Shown: positions 17,701 through 24,893 of the stretch, one piece after another
Layout of the letters: each line of letters begins with the position of its first letter
Numbering within the stretch: position 1 is the stretch's first letter
DNA from: Flavobacteriales bacterium
Lineage (GTDB): Bacteria > Bacteroidota > Bacteroidia > JACJYZ01
Direction of reading: 5' to 3'
Assembly: GCA_020435415.1 (NCBI GenBank)
Contig: JAGQZQ010000012.1
Location: 1 to 54,312, forward strand
DNA length: 54,312 bases
The notes under the pieces: model-generated
The model's database searches: none
What the model saw: only the letters and a program-made list of their open reading frames with translations
Told to the model about the DNA's origin: nothing
Program-made: the position numbers and the translations under genes

Positions 17701-18766
17701 GTTCGGACTGGGTACAACAACTGTTGCATACACGGTTACCGATGCAAGCGGAAACACTGCTTCATGTTCCTTCAATGTGACTGTAACAGCTCAAACGCTG
17801 GAAGCTTCAGTTTCCAGTCCGGAGCACAACGGTTACAATGTTTCCTGTAACGGAGGCAATGACGGTGAAGCAACTGCTACTGTAAACGGTGGTTGCCTGC
17901 CTTACAGCTACCTCTGGAGCGATGGTCAGGCTGCTGCTACTGCTGCCGGTTTAAGTGCTGGCGCTCACAGCGTAACTGTTTCTGATAACAGCGGACAGGT
18001 TGTGGTACAATCCATCACCCTCACCGAGCCTTCTCAATTGGTAGCTGACGCAGGTAATCCTGCAACGGTATACCGTGGCTATACTCCATCCAGCTGCGCT
18101 ACCCTCAACGGTTCTGCTTCCGGAAGCGTACCAGGATACTCTTATCTCTGGAGCACCGGTGAGACTACCGCAGACATCAACGTTTGCCCAACCGCCACTA
18201 CCATTTACACACTCACTGTGACTGACGCCAATGGCTGTACTGCTGTTGATTCCGTTACCGTTTGCGTGATCGATGTACGTTGTGAAAAAGGTGGAAAAGC
18301 CATCATCATGTACGAAGGTGGTAAGGTTATGGTTTGTCATGTGAATGGCAATGGAACCTACAACACCCTATGCATCTCTCCAAATGCGGTAGCCGACCAT
18401 TTAGCCCACGGCGACGCTTTGGGATACTGTGACGATGTTTCCAGCTGTGATTACATCAACGAGAAGCAAACCAACATGAACATCTGGCAAGGTTTGGAAG
18501 CCGGTGCTGATGTGGTTGCCTTCCCTAACCCATTCTCTCAATCAACCACCATCCGTTTCAATGTTCATAGCAATGATCACGTTCAGATCGCTGTTTACAA
18601 CATGAACGGTCAGCAAATTGAAGTCCTGTTCAACCAGGATGTTCAAGGAGGTTTTGTGTACCAAGCTACTTTCGACGGACAACAACTTCCCGAAGGAATG
18701 TACTTCTACCAGATGACCTCTGAGAATGGCATCAACATGAATGGTAAACTTATCCTGAACAGATAA
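14765..18766 (+). CDS. Giant modular T9SS-secreted surface protein (IgGFc-like, SprB, HYR-like repeats)
   Basis: About 1333 residues. The signal peptide ends at VVHAQ; ATG 14765 or 14777 are the plausible starts, the open frame further upstream overlapping the previous gene. Order by nucleotide: IgGFc-binding-like domain beginning KGKDFWLAF (about 14870-16070); Big_1-like domain (about 16120-16340); SprB-like repeat (about 16380-16570); four HYR-like repeats with VCQNI/TVYLD...DxGS...CG (about 16576-17566); a fifth HYR domain; a second SprB and a PKD-like unit (about 17820-18260); a Cys/His module with VCHVNGNG and HLAHGDALG; and a type A T9SS sorting domain starting FPNPF and ending KLILNR. 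It is an adhesin-like protein exported through T9SS and fixed to the surface. Confidence 0.93.
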   Translation: MRIDMKYGYWLKKALFTLAFMCTLGPVVHAQLPDSKGKDFWLAFPRNIYAGNTTLFISSGVATSGTVSVAGIGFSQNFNVTPGVTTTINIPTSVEVQTANGIENKGIHVVANDEVTVYGLNQASATTDAYMGLPTDILGTDYLVNSYIGLSNGAYPSQLSVVGTQDGTTITVTPKVTAGGHAAGVPYNVVINQGQVYQLGATGGGDLTGSRVTSTAPVAVYGSVVCANVPTNCFACDHLIEQIPPISSWGKSFVSAPLATRTGGDIFRFLASENSTSVTVNGANVATLNAGDYHEMLINGNAVIAANKPILVTQYSRGSSCDGVTSDPFMMIIPPFEQFLGEYTVGTPSTGFSGHYINLVVPQAAIGDVKLDGTVVSAGSFSVIGASGFWAARLPISAGTHTVSSNYPVGVHTYGFGSYDSYGYPGGQSLAPIGFISTLTLAPVNGGTSQIGTQHCVVGTVLDQYSNPVSGVRVDFAISGAHSLSGFAFTDANGDATYCYNGAYPGSDVIVATTGALTSNQANKSWTCADFSFTYTSAVCDSSNTSSITFTGVQGGVAPYSYSIDGGSNYSTSASFTGIGLGSYNLIVKDAAGCTSNAQNTTLADTQLPQAVCQNIVVQLDGNHEASISAAQVDGGSTDNCGIANLSIDIVSFNCNNLGDNNVTLTVTDVNGNQSTCVAVVTVRDDNNPCCAGPAAVCQNITVYLDASGQASITAGDVDGGSTADCGLQSMTVTPSAFDCSQAGTTVPVILTVTDINNVSATCTANVTVNDSVSPVAATQDITVYLDAAGNAAIVAADLDNGSSDACGIASLSISNSTFNCANVGANTIVLTATDNNGNQSSNTSTVTVIDSTAPVVIPQNITVYLDAAGNAAITAADVDGGSSDACGLSLSINNSTFNCGNVGANTVVLTGTDNNGNQSSNTSTVTVVDSTAPAISCPADIYVVSTPTDCDPAVTWDAPQASDNCSFTVSGSHNSGDEFGLGTTTVAYTVTDASGNTASCSFNVTVTAQTLEASVSSPEHNGYNVSCNGGNDGEATATVNGGCLPYSYLWSDGQAAATAAGLSAGAHSVTVSDNSGQVVVQSITLTEPSQLVADAGNPATVYRGYTPSSCATLNGSASGSVPGYSYLWSTGETTADINVCPTATTIYTLTVTDANGCTAVDSVTVCVIDVRCEKGGKAIIMYEGGKVMVCHVNGNGTYNTLCISPNAVADHLAHGDALGYCDDVSSCDYINEKQTNMNIWQGLEAGADVVAFPNPFSQSTTIRFNVHSNDHVQIAVYNMNGQQIEVLFNQDVQGGFVYQATFDGQQLPEGMYFYQMTSENGINMNGKLILNR
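17091..17567 (+). repeat. Near-identical 237-bp tandem units inside the T9SS gene
   Basis: The third and fourth HYR-like units are repeated at a spacing of 237 bp (79 codons). The stretches at 17264-17330 and 17501-17567 differ by only 4 of 67 bases by eye, and the preceding TVYLDAAGNAAI-coding stretches are also close. This is a recent duplication compared with the more diverged first two units, and marks a place where repeat number can change by recombination. Confidence 0.85.
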
Positions 18767-18794
18767 GCTTTTATTCAGGTCAATCACCCCCATT

Positions 18795-18830
18795 AAAAAG
18801 CCCCTCTGCAAATGCAGAGGGGCTTTTTTT
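18795..18830. terminator. Strong intrinsic terminator, usable on both strands
   Basis: GCCCCTCTGCA and TGCAGAGGGGC form an 11-bp GC-rich stem. It is preceded by five A on the plus strand and followed by seven T, so it works for the T9SS gene (+) and, read from the other side, for the aminotransferase gene (-). The two genes converge on it. Confidence 0.92.
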
Positions 18831-18865
18831 ATTTTAATCGCAAACCCGGGTTAACTTTTATTGCC

Positions 18866-19693
18866 CTATAAAAGGTCGCGGGCAATCTTGTTGGTCATCT
18901 CGCGGGAGTAACTGGCAGAGCCGAATGATTTACACGACACGATGCCGCGAATGGCATTTGTAAGAAATACTTCGTCCGCTGCCGCAACATGCTCAGGCGA
19001 TAACATTGTTTTTCTCAATTGAACACCGTTGGATTTTGCCCAACGAATCACCTGCTTGCGCATAACTCCCGCTACACATCCTTCTGTAAGCGCAGGTGTA
19101 ATGATCATTCCTTTCTTCACAATAAAGATGTTGGATGCAATGGTTTCTGCCACACAGCCATTTTCATTCAGCAAAAGACAATCATCAAAATTATGTTCAT
19201 CCGCATAGATGGATGCCAGCACCTGAGGAAGGCGCTGGGTACTTTTGAGGTTCGACAATTTGGATACCGGTATGCGGTGATCCGGGTAGATACCCAGATG
19301 CACACCTGCACTTTTGCCGCCGGCTTTCATGTCCAGGGAATCCATCTCCATGACCCACGACACCTCTTTGTGGGTTGGCCAATACAGCCCTCCGTCCTTC
19401 CGAAATACCTGTAGCCGGATTCTTCCTTTCCCGAAACCGGCACCTTCCGCAAGCAGAGCCGCATACCGTCCCCGGTCTTCCAATTCAAAACCTGAAGGTT
19501 TTTCCATACCAAGAAATGACATCCCCCGGGTCATCCGTCCATGATGATCCTGAAGAAACCTGATATGCCCGTTGTTCCAAAGCATGGTCTCAAACAAGGC
19601 ATCAGCGTAGCGGAAGGCACGATTGGCCGTGGTGATCCGAACCTCGCCATTGTTTACCATTTGCCCATCAAATATAACCAGGTGGTTCGTCAT
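18866..19693 (-). CDS. Class IV PLP aminotransferase / aminodeoxychorismate-lyase-like
   Basis: A 275-residue fold-type IV PLP enzyme. The start has FDGQMV and RAFRYADALFET. The PLP lysine is K150 in NLKSTQRL, followed by NENGCVAETIASNIF with the conserved Glu and the phosphate loop TPALTEGCVAGVMR. Members are branched-chain or D-amino-acid aminotransferases, or PabC making 4-aminobenzoate for folate. The short length and the NLKSTQ form favour PabC-like or a divergent BCAT, but the substrate cannot be fixed. Its ATG overlaps the stop of the upstream HAD phosphatase by 4 nt, so translation is coupled. Confidence 0.88.
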   Translation of the reverse strand: MTNHLVIFDGQMVNNGEVRITTANRAFRYADALFETMLWNNGHIRFLQDHHGRMTRGMSFLGMEKPSGFELEDRGRYAALLAEGAGFGKGRIRLQVFRKDGGLYWPTHKEVSWVMEMDSLDMKAGGKSAGVHLGIYPDHRIPVSKLSNLKSTQRLPQVLASIYADEHNFDDCLLLNENGCVAETIASNIFIVKKGMIITPALTEGCVAGVMRKQVIRWAKSNGVQLRKTMLSPEHVAAADEVFLTNAIRGIVSCKSFGSASYSREMTNKIARDLL

Positions 19694-20181
19694 GACATTT
19701 GCAGAATTTGATTGACAAGAGGTTGTATTGGTGCATTGGCATCTACCAGCAAGCCCTTCACCCCTGCTTTTTCAGCGGCTTCTATATCACGTGGTTTGTC
19801 GCCGATCATAAATGAACGTCCGGCGTCTATATTAAATCGCGCCAGCGCTTTTTCCAGCATCAGTGAATCCGGTTTCCGGCAAAGACAGCGTCCATAATCC
19901 GGATGGTGCGGACAATAATAGAATCCTGCTACGTTCACCCCGGCATCCGCACATTGCTTCAAAAACACCTCATGCAGTTCAAGCACTTCTTCATGGCGAT
20001 ACAACCCTTTGGAAATACCGCTCTGATTGCTGATCACGACCAGAAGATAACCGGCCTCCTGTAGCCTTTTCAACTGATCAAGCATGCCGTCCACCAACAC
20101 AAAATCTTCCCGAAGATATGTGTAGGTATCTCGTTCCATGTTGATCACCCCGTCCCTGTCCAGAAAAACCGCTTTATTCAT
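19690..20181 (-). CDS. gmhB: HAD-IIIA phosphatase, D-glycero-D-manno-heptose-1,7-bisphosphate 7-phosphatase type
   Basis: A 163-residue HAD enzyme. Motif I is FLDRDGVIN with nucleophile D8 and acid D10, motif II is the S in VISNQSG, and motif IV is GDKPRDIEAA. The zinc loop CPHHPDYGRCLCRKP is characteristic of GmhB-type members. GmhB acts in ADP-heptose synthesis for LPS; related members act on histidinol phosphate. The frame extends upstream to 20391 over the rhomboid gene, but ATG 20181 gives the standard start. It begins 2 nt after the rhomboid stop and ends in the aminotransferase start, so three genes form one operon. A histidinol-phosphatase role is the main alternative. Confidence 0.87.
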   Translation of the reverse strand: MNKAVFLDRDGVINMERDTYTYLREDFVLVDGMLDQLKRLQEAGYLLVVISNQSGISKGLYRHEEVLELHEVFLKQCADAGVNVAGFYYCPHHPDYGRCLCRKPDSLMLEKALARFNIDAGRSFMIGDKPRDIEAAEKAGVKGLLVDANAPIQPLVNQILQMS

Positions 20182-20183
20182 CT

Positions 20184-20798
20184 TCAGAAATACAGAAAAC
20201 GTATGGTTTGATAAAACCTCACCGCGATATCGGTATCCAGCAAAATGGTAAACAGAATTCCAAAAACAGCTCCGAAGAAGTGCGCACTGTGGTTGATATT
20301 GTCGCGGCCCCGCTTTCCCATTTGCCAGGAATAGACCAGGTAAAGAACAGACCACAGAATCGCAGGCAAACATAAGATACCCCAAAGACAAATGTTCCGT
20401 TCCGGGTGAAAAAGTATGCTCGCAAAGACAACGGCAGAGACGGCTCCGGAAGCCCCGACGCTATTGTAGCCCGGGTTGTTCCTATGCTTTTCAAATGTGG
20501 GATAAATGGACACCACCACGGACCCGACGTAGAGGAGTACAAAATACAACGATCCCACGAGACCAAAATTCATCTGGTAAGCCTTTTCAACTGTCGGACC
20601 GAAAAAATACAGCACCAGCATGTTTACCAACAGATGGGTCCAGTCTGCATGCAGCAGGGCATGCGTAAAGAAGCGGTGCCATTCCCGGTTTCGGTTAACG
20701 ATGTACGGATTGAAAGTATGCTTCAGAAACAGATCGTGCTTCTGAAAAGCCTGAATGGAGAAAAGGGCCGTACCTGCAATAATGATGTATGTAATCAA
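20184..20798 (-). CDS. Rhomboid intramembrane serine protease
   Basis: A 204-residue protein of six membrane segments. The catalytic Ser117 is in GASG and the His173 in NHSAHFFGAVFG, giving the Ser-His dyad; the WTHLLVNM segment after the first helix is the conserved L1/TM2 element. It cleaves membrane proteins within or near the bilayer. The start must be the TTG at 20798 (or a rarer codon), because an in-frame stop lies shortly upstream and the next ATG would remove the first helix. The gene follows metZ by 27 nt on the same strand, and leads into gmhB and the aminotransferase. Confidence 0.9.
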   Translation of the reverse strand: MITYIIIAGTALFSIQAFQKHDLFLKHTFNPYIVNRNREWHRFFTHALLHADWTHLLVNMLVLYFFGPTVEKAYQMNFGLVGSLYFVLLYVGSVVVSIYPTFEKHRNNPGYNSVGASGAVSAVVFASILFHPERNICLWGILCLPAILWSVLYLVYSWQMGKRGRDNINHSAHFFGAVFGILFTILLDTDIAVRFYQTIRFLYF

Positions 20799-20825
20799 AC
20801 CGTCACGTTTGGCAGCGATTCGTTA

Positions 20826-22004
20826 TTACTTTGATTTTGTCAGCGCCTGCTCTATGTCCTTGATAATATCTATGACGCTCTCAAGTCCTACGGAGATACG
20901 CACCAGACCGGGTGTGATCCCCACCTCCTGCCTTTCCTCATCAGTCAGTTTCGCATGTGTGGTAGAGGCAGGATGTGTTGCAATGGTTCTGGTATCGCCG
21001 AGGTTTGCGGTAAGCGATGCCATTTGTAAAGCATTCAAGAAATTCTTACCGCGCTCCAGTCCACCCTTCAGTTGAAACGTCACAATGCCACCTCCGGCTT
21101 TCATTTGCCTTTGGGCAATCTCGTACTGGGGATGGGATGTGAGATAAGGATAGCGAACCCAGTCCACTTCAGGATGGTTGTCCAGGCATTTCGCCAGGTT
21201 CATGGCATTGGAGCAATGACGATCCATCCGCACGGCAAGTGTTTCAAGACTCTTACTCAGCACCCATGCATTGAACGGTGACATAGCAGGTCCTGTAGCT
21301 CTTGCGAAGCTGTATATCTCATCAATGTATTTTTTCTTTCCGACCACGATACCGCCGAGCACACGTCCCTGGCCATCGATATACTTGGTGGCTGAATGGG
21401 AGATGATATGCGCACCGTAGTCCGAAGGACGCTGCAGATAAGGCGTGGCAAAACAGTTATCCACATTCAGGATCAAGCCGTGTTTGTCCGCCAGGTTGCC
21501 TGCCCATTCCAGATCAATGATATCCAGTCCCGGATTAGAAGGGGTTTCCAGAAAGATCATTTTTGTGTTGGGTTTGATCAGGGCTTCCCAGGTATCCGGT
21601 TGATGGGCATCCGCCAGCGTATGGGTGATCCCGAAATTAGGCAACACCTTTGTAAGAATGGTATGAATGGCTCCGAAAATGGATCTGGAAGCAAGGATAT
21701 GATCGCCTTGTTTCAGAACCCCGACAAAAGAGGCGAATATCCCTGCCATACCGGAAGCAAAGGCATATCCAGCCTCGCATTCTTCCAACCGGCACATTTT
21801 TTCAATCAGTTCACCTGTGTTGGGATTGGAGAAGCGACTGTAAATGTTGCGGTCCATCTCACCGGCAAATGCAGCGCGCATTTCCTCGGCATCGTCGAAC
21901 GTAAAACTGGATGTCAGATATAGCGGGACGGCATGTTCGCCGTTTTGGGTCCGATCCGATTGTATACGGATGACCTGGGTTTCAAATTCCTGGTAATCAC
22001 TCAT
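20826..22004 (-). CDS. metZ: O-succinyl/O-acetylhomoserine sulfhydrylase (trans-sulfuration PLP enzyme)
   Basis: A 392-residue Cys/Met-metabolism PLP enzyme. The PLP lysine is K207 in SHSATKYIDGQGRVLGG, a form typical of MetZ; YSRFSNPNT and ASGMAGIFA near residues 55-90 bind substrate and cofactor. It replaces the acyl group of activated homoserine by sulfide to give homocysteine. Its partner, homoserine O-acyltransferase (metX), is encoded on the other strand 0.6 kb away, so the acyl donor here is probably O-acetylhomoserine. The ATG overlaps the stop of the upstream OsmC gene by 4 nt. Confidence 0.93.
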   Translation of the reverse strand: MSDYQEFETQVIRIQSDRTQNGEHAVPLYLTSSFTFDDAEEMRAAFAGEMDRNIYSRFSNPNTGELIEKMCRLEECEAGYAFASGMAGIFASFVGVLKQGDHILASRSIFGAIHTILTKVLPNFGITHTLADAHQPDTWEALIKPNTKMIFLETPSNPGLDIIDLEWAGNLADKHGLILNVDNCFATPYLQRPSDYGAHIISHSATKYIDGQGRVLGGIVVGKKKYIDEIYSFARATGPAMSPFNAWVLSKSLETLAVRMDRHCSNAMNLAKCLDNHPEVDWVRYPYLTSHPQYEIAQRQMKAGGGIVTFQLKGGLERGKNFLNALQMASLTANLGDTRTIATHPASTTHAKLTDEERQEVGITPGLVRISVGLESVIDIIKDIEQALTKSK

Positions 22005-22435
22005 GACGGTACGGATTCTGTATCATTCACATAAACGGAATAGGTTATGTTTGCTGTTTTTTCAAGGGTTTTTGCTACGGAGCAATATTTATCCATTGAC
22101 AGTTGCACGGCCCTCATGGCCTTGTCCGGATCGATATCCCCTTCCAGCATAAACCGCACATGAACATCCTTCCATAATGACGGTTCCTTATTGGGTTCTC
22201 TTTCCCCGTCTACCTCAATGCGGAAGTCTGTGATTTGTTGCCTCTGCTTTTTCAGAATGCTCACGACATCTATGGCACTGCAACCGCCGAGTCCCATCAA
22301 TAATGTTTGCATGGGTCTCACACCCATTCCCTGTCCGCCAATTGCCGGTGACCCATCCATGATAATGGAATGTCCGTCTTCACCGGATGCTTCAAACTGA
22401 AAAGCATCGTCCAGCCTTTTCAAAGATATTTTCAT
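22001..22435 (-). CDS. OsmC-family peroxide-detoxifying or thiol protein
   Basis: A 144-residue OsmC/Ohr-like protein. The two reactive cysteines are C52 in GLGGCSAIDV and C118 in DKYCSVAKTLEKTA, both in the positions of the family active site. OsmC-type proteins reduce organic hydroperoxides with thiols. Its stop overlaps the metZ start, so it is translated together with a sulfur-assimilation enzyme. This suggests a role with reactive sulfur or thiol species as well as peroxide. Several Bacteroidota keep an OsmC gene next to methionine genes. Confidence 0.92.
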   Translation of the reverse strand: MKISLKRLDDAFQFEASGEDGHSIIMDGSPAIGGQGMGVRPMQTLLMGLGGCSAIDVVSILKKQRQQITDFRIEVDGEREPNKEPSLWKDVHVRFMLEGDIDPDKAMRAVQLSMDKYCSVAKTLEKTANITYSVYVNDTESVPS

Positions 22436-22600
22436 TTGTCATCTACCGCGGGTAATACCAGCATCCCTGATCTCCATAAGCCATCACTTGCTACCGGACA
22501 TGATTGTTGGAACGCGGCGTCCGTCGGTGCATCAAAGATACAATTCTAATATAGAACTGGAATATGTCCCTCAATGGAAGGATCGTCCGCATCCTTATAT

Positions 22601-22608
22601 TATCTTTG
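22601..22608 (+). promoter_or_regulatory. -7 promoter box of metX
   Basis: TATCTTTG, 34 nt before ATG 22643, matches TAnnTTTG. The expected upstream TTTG is not visible. The 207-bp gap to osmC holds no recognisable SAM riboswitch on either strand. Confidence 0.5.
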
Positions 22609-22642
22609 CCCTCCAACTAGAGTTGCCAGCGGTTTTTTTATT

Positions 22643-23671
22643 ATGTCAATGCAGATACTTAAGACCAGTCTTACATTGCCACTGGAAAGAGGCGGTGAGA
22701 TCGTTCATCCGGAAATTGCCTATCACACTTATGGGCAATTAAATGAAGCGAAAGACAACGTCATCTGGATCATGCACCATCTGACAGCGAATTCGGATGC
22801 AGCAGAATGGTGGCCAGACCTGGTGGGAGAAAGCAAACTTTTTGACCCGACCACCCATTTCATTGTTTGCGCAAACAACCTCGGATCATGCTATGGCAGC
22901 ACGGGTCCGGCAAGCATTTCCCCTGAGACAGGACAACCATATCTGGGTTCATTTCCACCCATTACGATCCGGGATATCGTAGCCATGCACCGGATACTGA
23001 AAGACCATCTTCAAATCAAATCCGTCGCTTTGGCGGTGGGTGGCTCCATGGGTGGCTATCAGGTACTGGAATGGAACCTGATGGAACCGGGCCTGATCAA
23101 AGCCAATATGGTGCTGGCTACAAATGCACGGGAAACCGCATGGGCCATCGGCATTCATGAAACCCAACGAATGGCGATTGCCCTCGATCCTACCTGGAAA
23201 AAAGGAGCATTGAATGATGCCGCGCAGGGATTATCCCTGGCCCGTGCCATAGGCATGTTGAGTTACCGGAGTTTTGAGATATTCAAGCAGGCGCAGTCGG
23301 ATCAGGAACCCGTATTTGAGAACACCAGGGTTGCCTCCTACCTTCATTACCAGGGCAAAAAGTTGGTTGACCGCTACAATGCATACTCATACTGGGCATT
23401 ATCTTACGCCATGGACAGCCATCATCTCGGAAGAGGCAGGGGATCACTGGAGGAAGTCCTTGCATCCATCAAATCCCCTACACTGGTTCTGGGCATCGGC
23501 AGCGATATTCTTTGCCCCGTATCTGAACAGGAATTCCTCACCAAACACCTTGGCTCGGCACGTTTGTGCATCATCGATTCAATGTACGGTCACGATGGGT
23601 TCATGGTTGAATCCGGCCCTATCACCAGGGCCGCCAGGGATTTCCTGAACGAACTAAGCAGTTCACTTTAA
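22643..23671 (+). CDS. metX: Homoserine O-acetyltransferase
   Basis: A 342-residue alpha/beta hydrolase of the MetX family. The nucleophile S135 is in AVGGSMGG, the acid D288 in GSDILCP and the base H317 in MYGHDGF; NNLGSCYGSTGP is the family oxyanion and substrate region. It acetylates homoserine for the sulfhydrylase MetZ encoded divergently next door. ATG 22643 is chosen because the 23 codons before it look like unselected sequence and follow the promoter box. Succinyl- versus acetyl-CoA use cannot be told with certainty. Confidence 0.95.
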   Translation: MSMQILKTSLTLPLERGGEIVHPEIAYHTYGQLNEAKDNVIWIMHHLTANSDAAEWWPDLVGESKLFDPTTHFIVCANNLGSCYGSTGPASISPETGQPYLGSFPPITIRDIVAMHRILKDHLQIKSVALAVGGSMGGYQVLEWNLMEPGLIKANMVLATNARETAWAIGIHETQRMAIALDPTWKKGALNDAAQGLSLARAIGMLSYRSFEIFKQAQSDQEPVFENTRVASYLHYQGKKLVDRYNAYSYWALSYAMDSHHLGRGRGSLEEVLASIKSPTLVLGIGSDILCPVSEQEFLTKHLGSARLCIIDSMYGHDGFMVESGPITRAARDFLNELSSSL

Positions 23672-23722
23672 ATAACTATCTTGTTCTTGAAAGTGATTGT
23701 GCATCAAATCATTTAAATCCAC

Positions 23723-24781
23723 ATGGGTGCGTTTGAAATAGCCATTTACCTGCTCATCGGACTAGGTACCGTGCTGGCCTTTGTAACTTATCGGTTGCTG
23801 GCGGAGGACAAAAAACGGAACCGGAAGGATGTCCGAAGGATCAATGCCATATACGTCTTCATCATATTTTTTATGGTGATATGTCAGGTGATCATTTTAG
23901 ACCGGTTCTCGGTTAATGAGCGGGTCACCATCACCAATGCGGACGGCAGAAGCTTATCCATACAGGTAAACCACACCACATTGCCGTGGGACGAATTCTC
24001 CAGGAATGACACCAGCCGATACTATGCCAGTAAAGAAGATGGTTTTACATTTAAGTTACCGGAGGGCATTAGGCCGGAGCTCAAGCGGCTAACAGGTTTT
24101 GATGCTTACCTGGAGTCTGTAAACCTGGAAACCACCAGGGAGAATATCGATGCCTTTATTTCCTTCAGCCAGATAAAACGGGTTTTGAATTGCATCTCTT
24201 CTAATACGCAACCGCTTTCCTATGAGGAATCCCTGCAATGCTTTAGAGAAAGCAGCGGCATTTCAAAATATGGGAAGATGCTTCGGAAAAGTGTATCCAC
24301 AAGGTGGATCTGCGGAAACAGTGTACAACTGACCTTTAACAATCACAGCAGTTCCAACATCACCGGATTGCTTTTTCATGAGGACAGTCTGAAAACACAA
24401 GACTCCACAGCAAACCTGAGTCATCTTCAGTTTACCCCATATTTCAGTGTCACCGTGTTTGAAAGACCTACCGGTGCAAAAAACGACCCGGCCTTTTCAT
24501 TGGCAAACTATTTCATCAGCAGTGCGGCAAATATGATTTATGATGTGGAAAAGATCGTGGCTGATGAGCGGAACATCCTTGTCGCCAGCAAACTCAGACT
24601 TGACAATGTATCATATGGAGGTATTGTAGACCACTTTGACATACACCGTTGGGTTCAGCTTTTGCAATCAGACGACCATGTGTATCTGGTAGAGATTGCC
24701 TACAGTCCGCAAAGTGACCCGCGTGATGTGGTCTGGGAAGATCTGAAAGATGCATTTGAATCATTCAGGTGTTATCAATAA
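23723..24781 (+). CDS. Membrane-anchored protein of unknown function
   Basis: A 352-residue protein. Two membrane helices at about residues 5-23 and 42-60 are separated by a short basic loop (KKRNRKDVRR), followed by a soluble region of about 290 residues. I recognise no family. The soluble part is rich in aromatic and charged residues, with YEIAYSPQSDPRDVVWEDL-like features near the end resembling a substrate-binding or periplasmic fold, which is weak evidence. It follows metX by 51 nt on the same strand and could be on its transcript. It is probably inner-membrane with the bulk in the periplasm. Confidence 0.7.
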   Translation: MGAFEIAIYLLIGLGTVLAFVTYRLLAEDKKRNRKDVRRINAIYVFIIFFMVICQVIILDRFSVNERVTITNADGRSLSIQVNHTTLPWDEFSRNDTSRYYASKEDGFTFKLPEGIRPELKRLTGFDAYLESVNLETTRENIDAFISFSQIKRVLNCISSNTQPLSYEESLQCFRESSGISKYGKMLRKSVSTRWICGNSVQLTFNNHSSSNITGLLFHEDSLKTQDSTANLSHLQFTPYFSVTVFERPTGAKNDPAFSLANYFISSAANMIYDVEKIVADERNILVASKLRLDNVSYGGIVDHFDIHRWVQLLQSDDHVYLVEIAYSPQSDPRDVVWEDLKDAFESFRCYQ

Positions 24782-24840
24782 GTGACTGCTTCCCTTTGTA
24801 ATCAATGGATCTTGCGTTTGGAATCCATATGGAAATTAAT

Positions 24841-24861
24841 ACCTTTAGCAGACCTAAAGGT
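24841..24861. promoter_or_regulatory. Inverted repeat with a near-consensus promoter box before the barrel gene
   Basis: ACCTTTAG, spacer CAGAC, CTAAAGGT: perfect 8-bp arms, ending 32 nt before ATG 24894 and 5 nt before the alternative ATG 24867. The left arm overlaps TACCTTTA, a one-mismatch TAnnTTTG box. A repressor on this palindrome, or a 5' hairpin, could control the outer-membrane protein gene. Confidence 0.45.
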
Positions 24862-24893
24862 TTGATATGAAAGCACCTTCAACCCTATTCACC

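Noticed and set aside
15719-18340. Several minus-strand frames of 60-145 codons inside the T9SS gene
   Set aside because: They are opposite a repetitive, Thr/Ser/Asn-rich gene; composition alone keeps these frames open. None has a start signal or family motif.
19690-20391. Long form of the HAD phosphatase starting inside the rhomboid gene
   Set aside because: The extra 70 codons are the rhomboid sequence in another frame. ATG 20181 begins the canonical FLDRDG start.
22436-22642. SAM riboswitch upstream of metX or osmC-metZ
   Set aside because: I read both strands for the SAM-I core and the SAM-II pseudoknot pattern and saw neither. Only a -7 promoter box for metX is supported.
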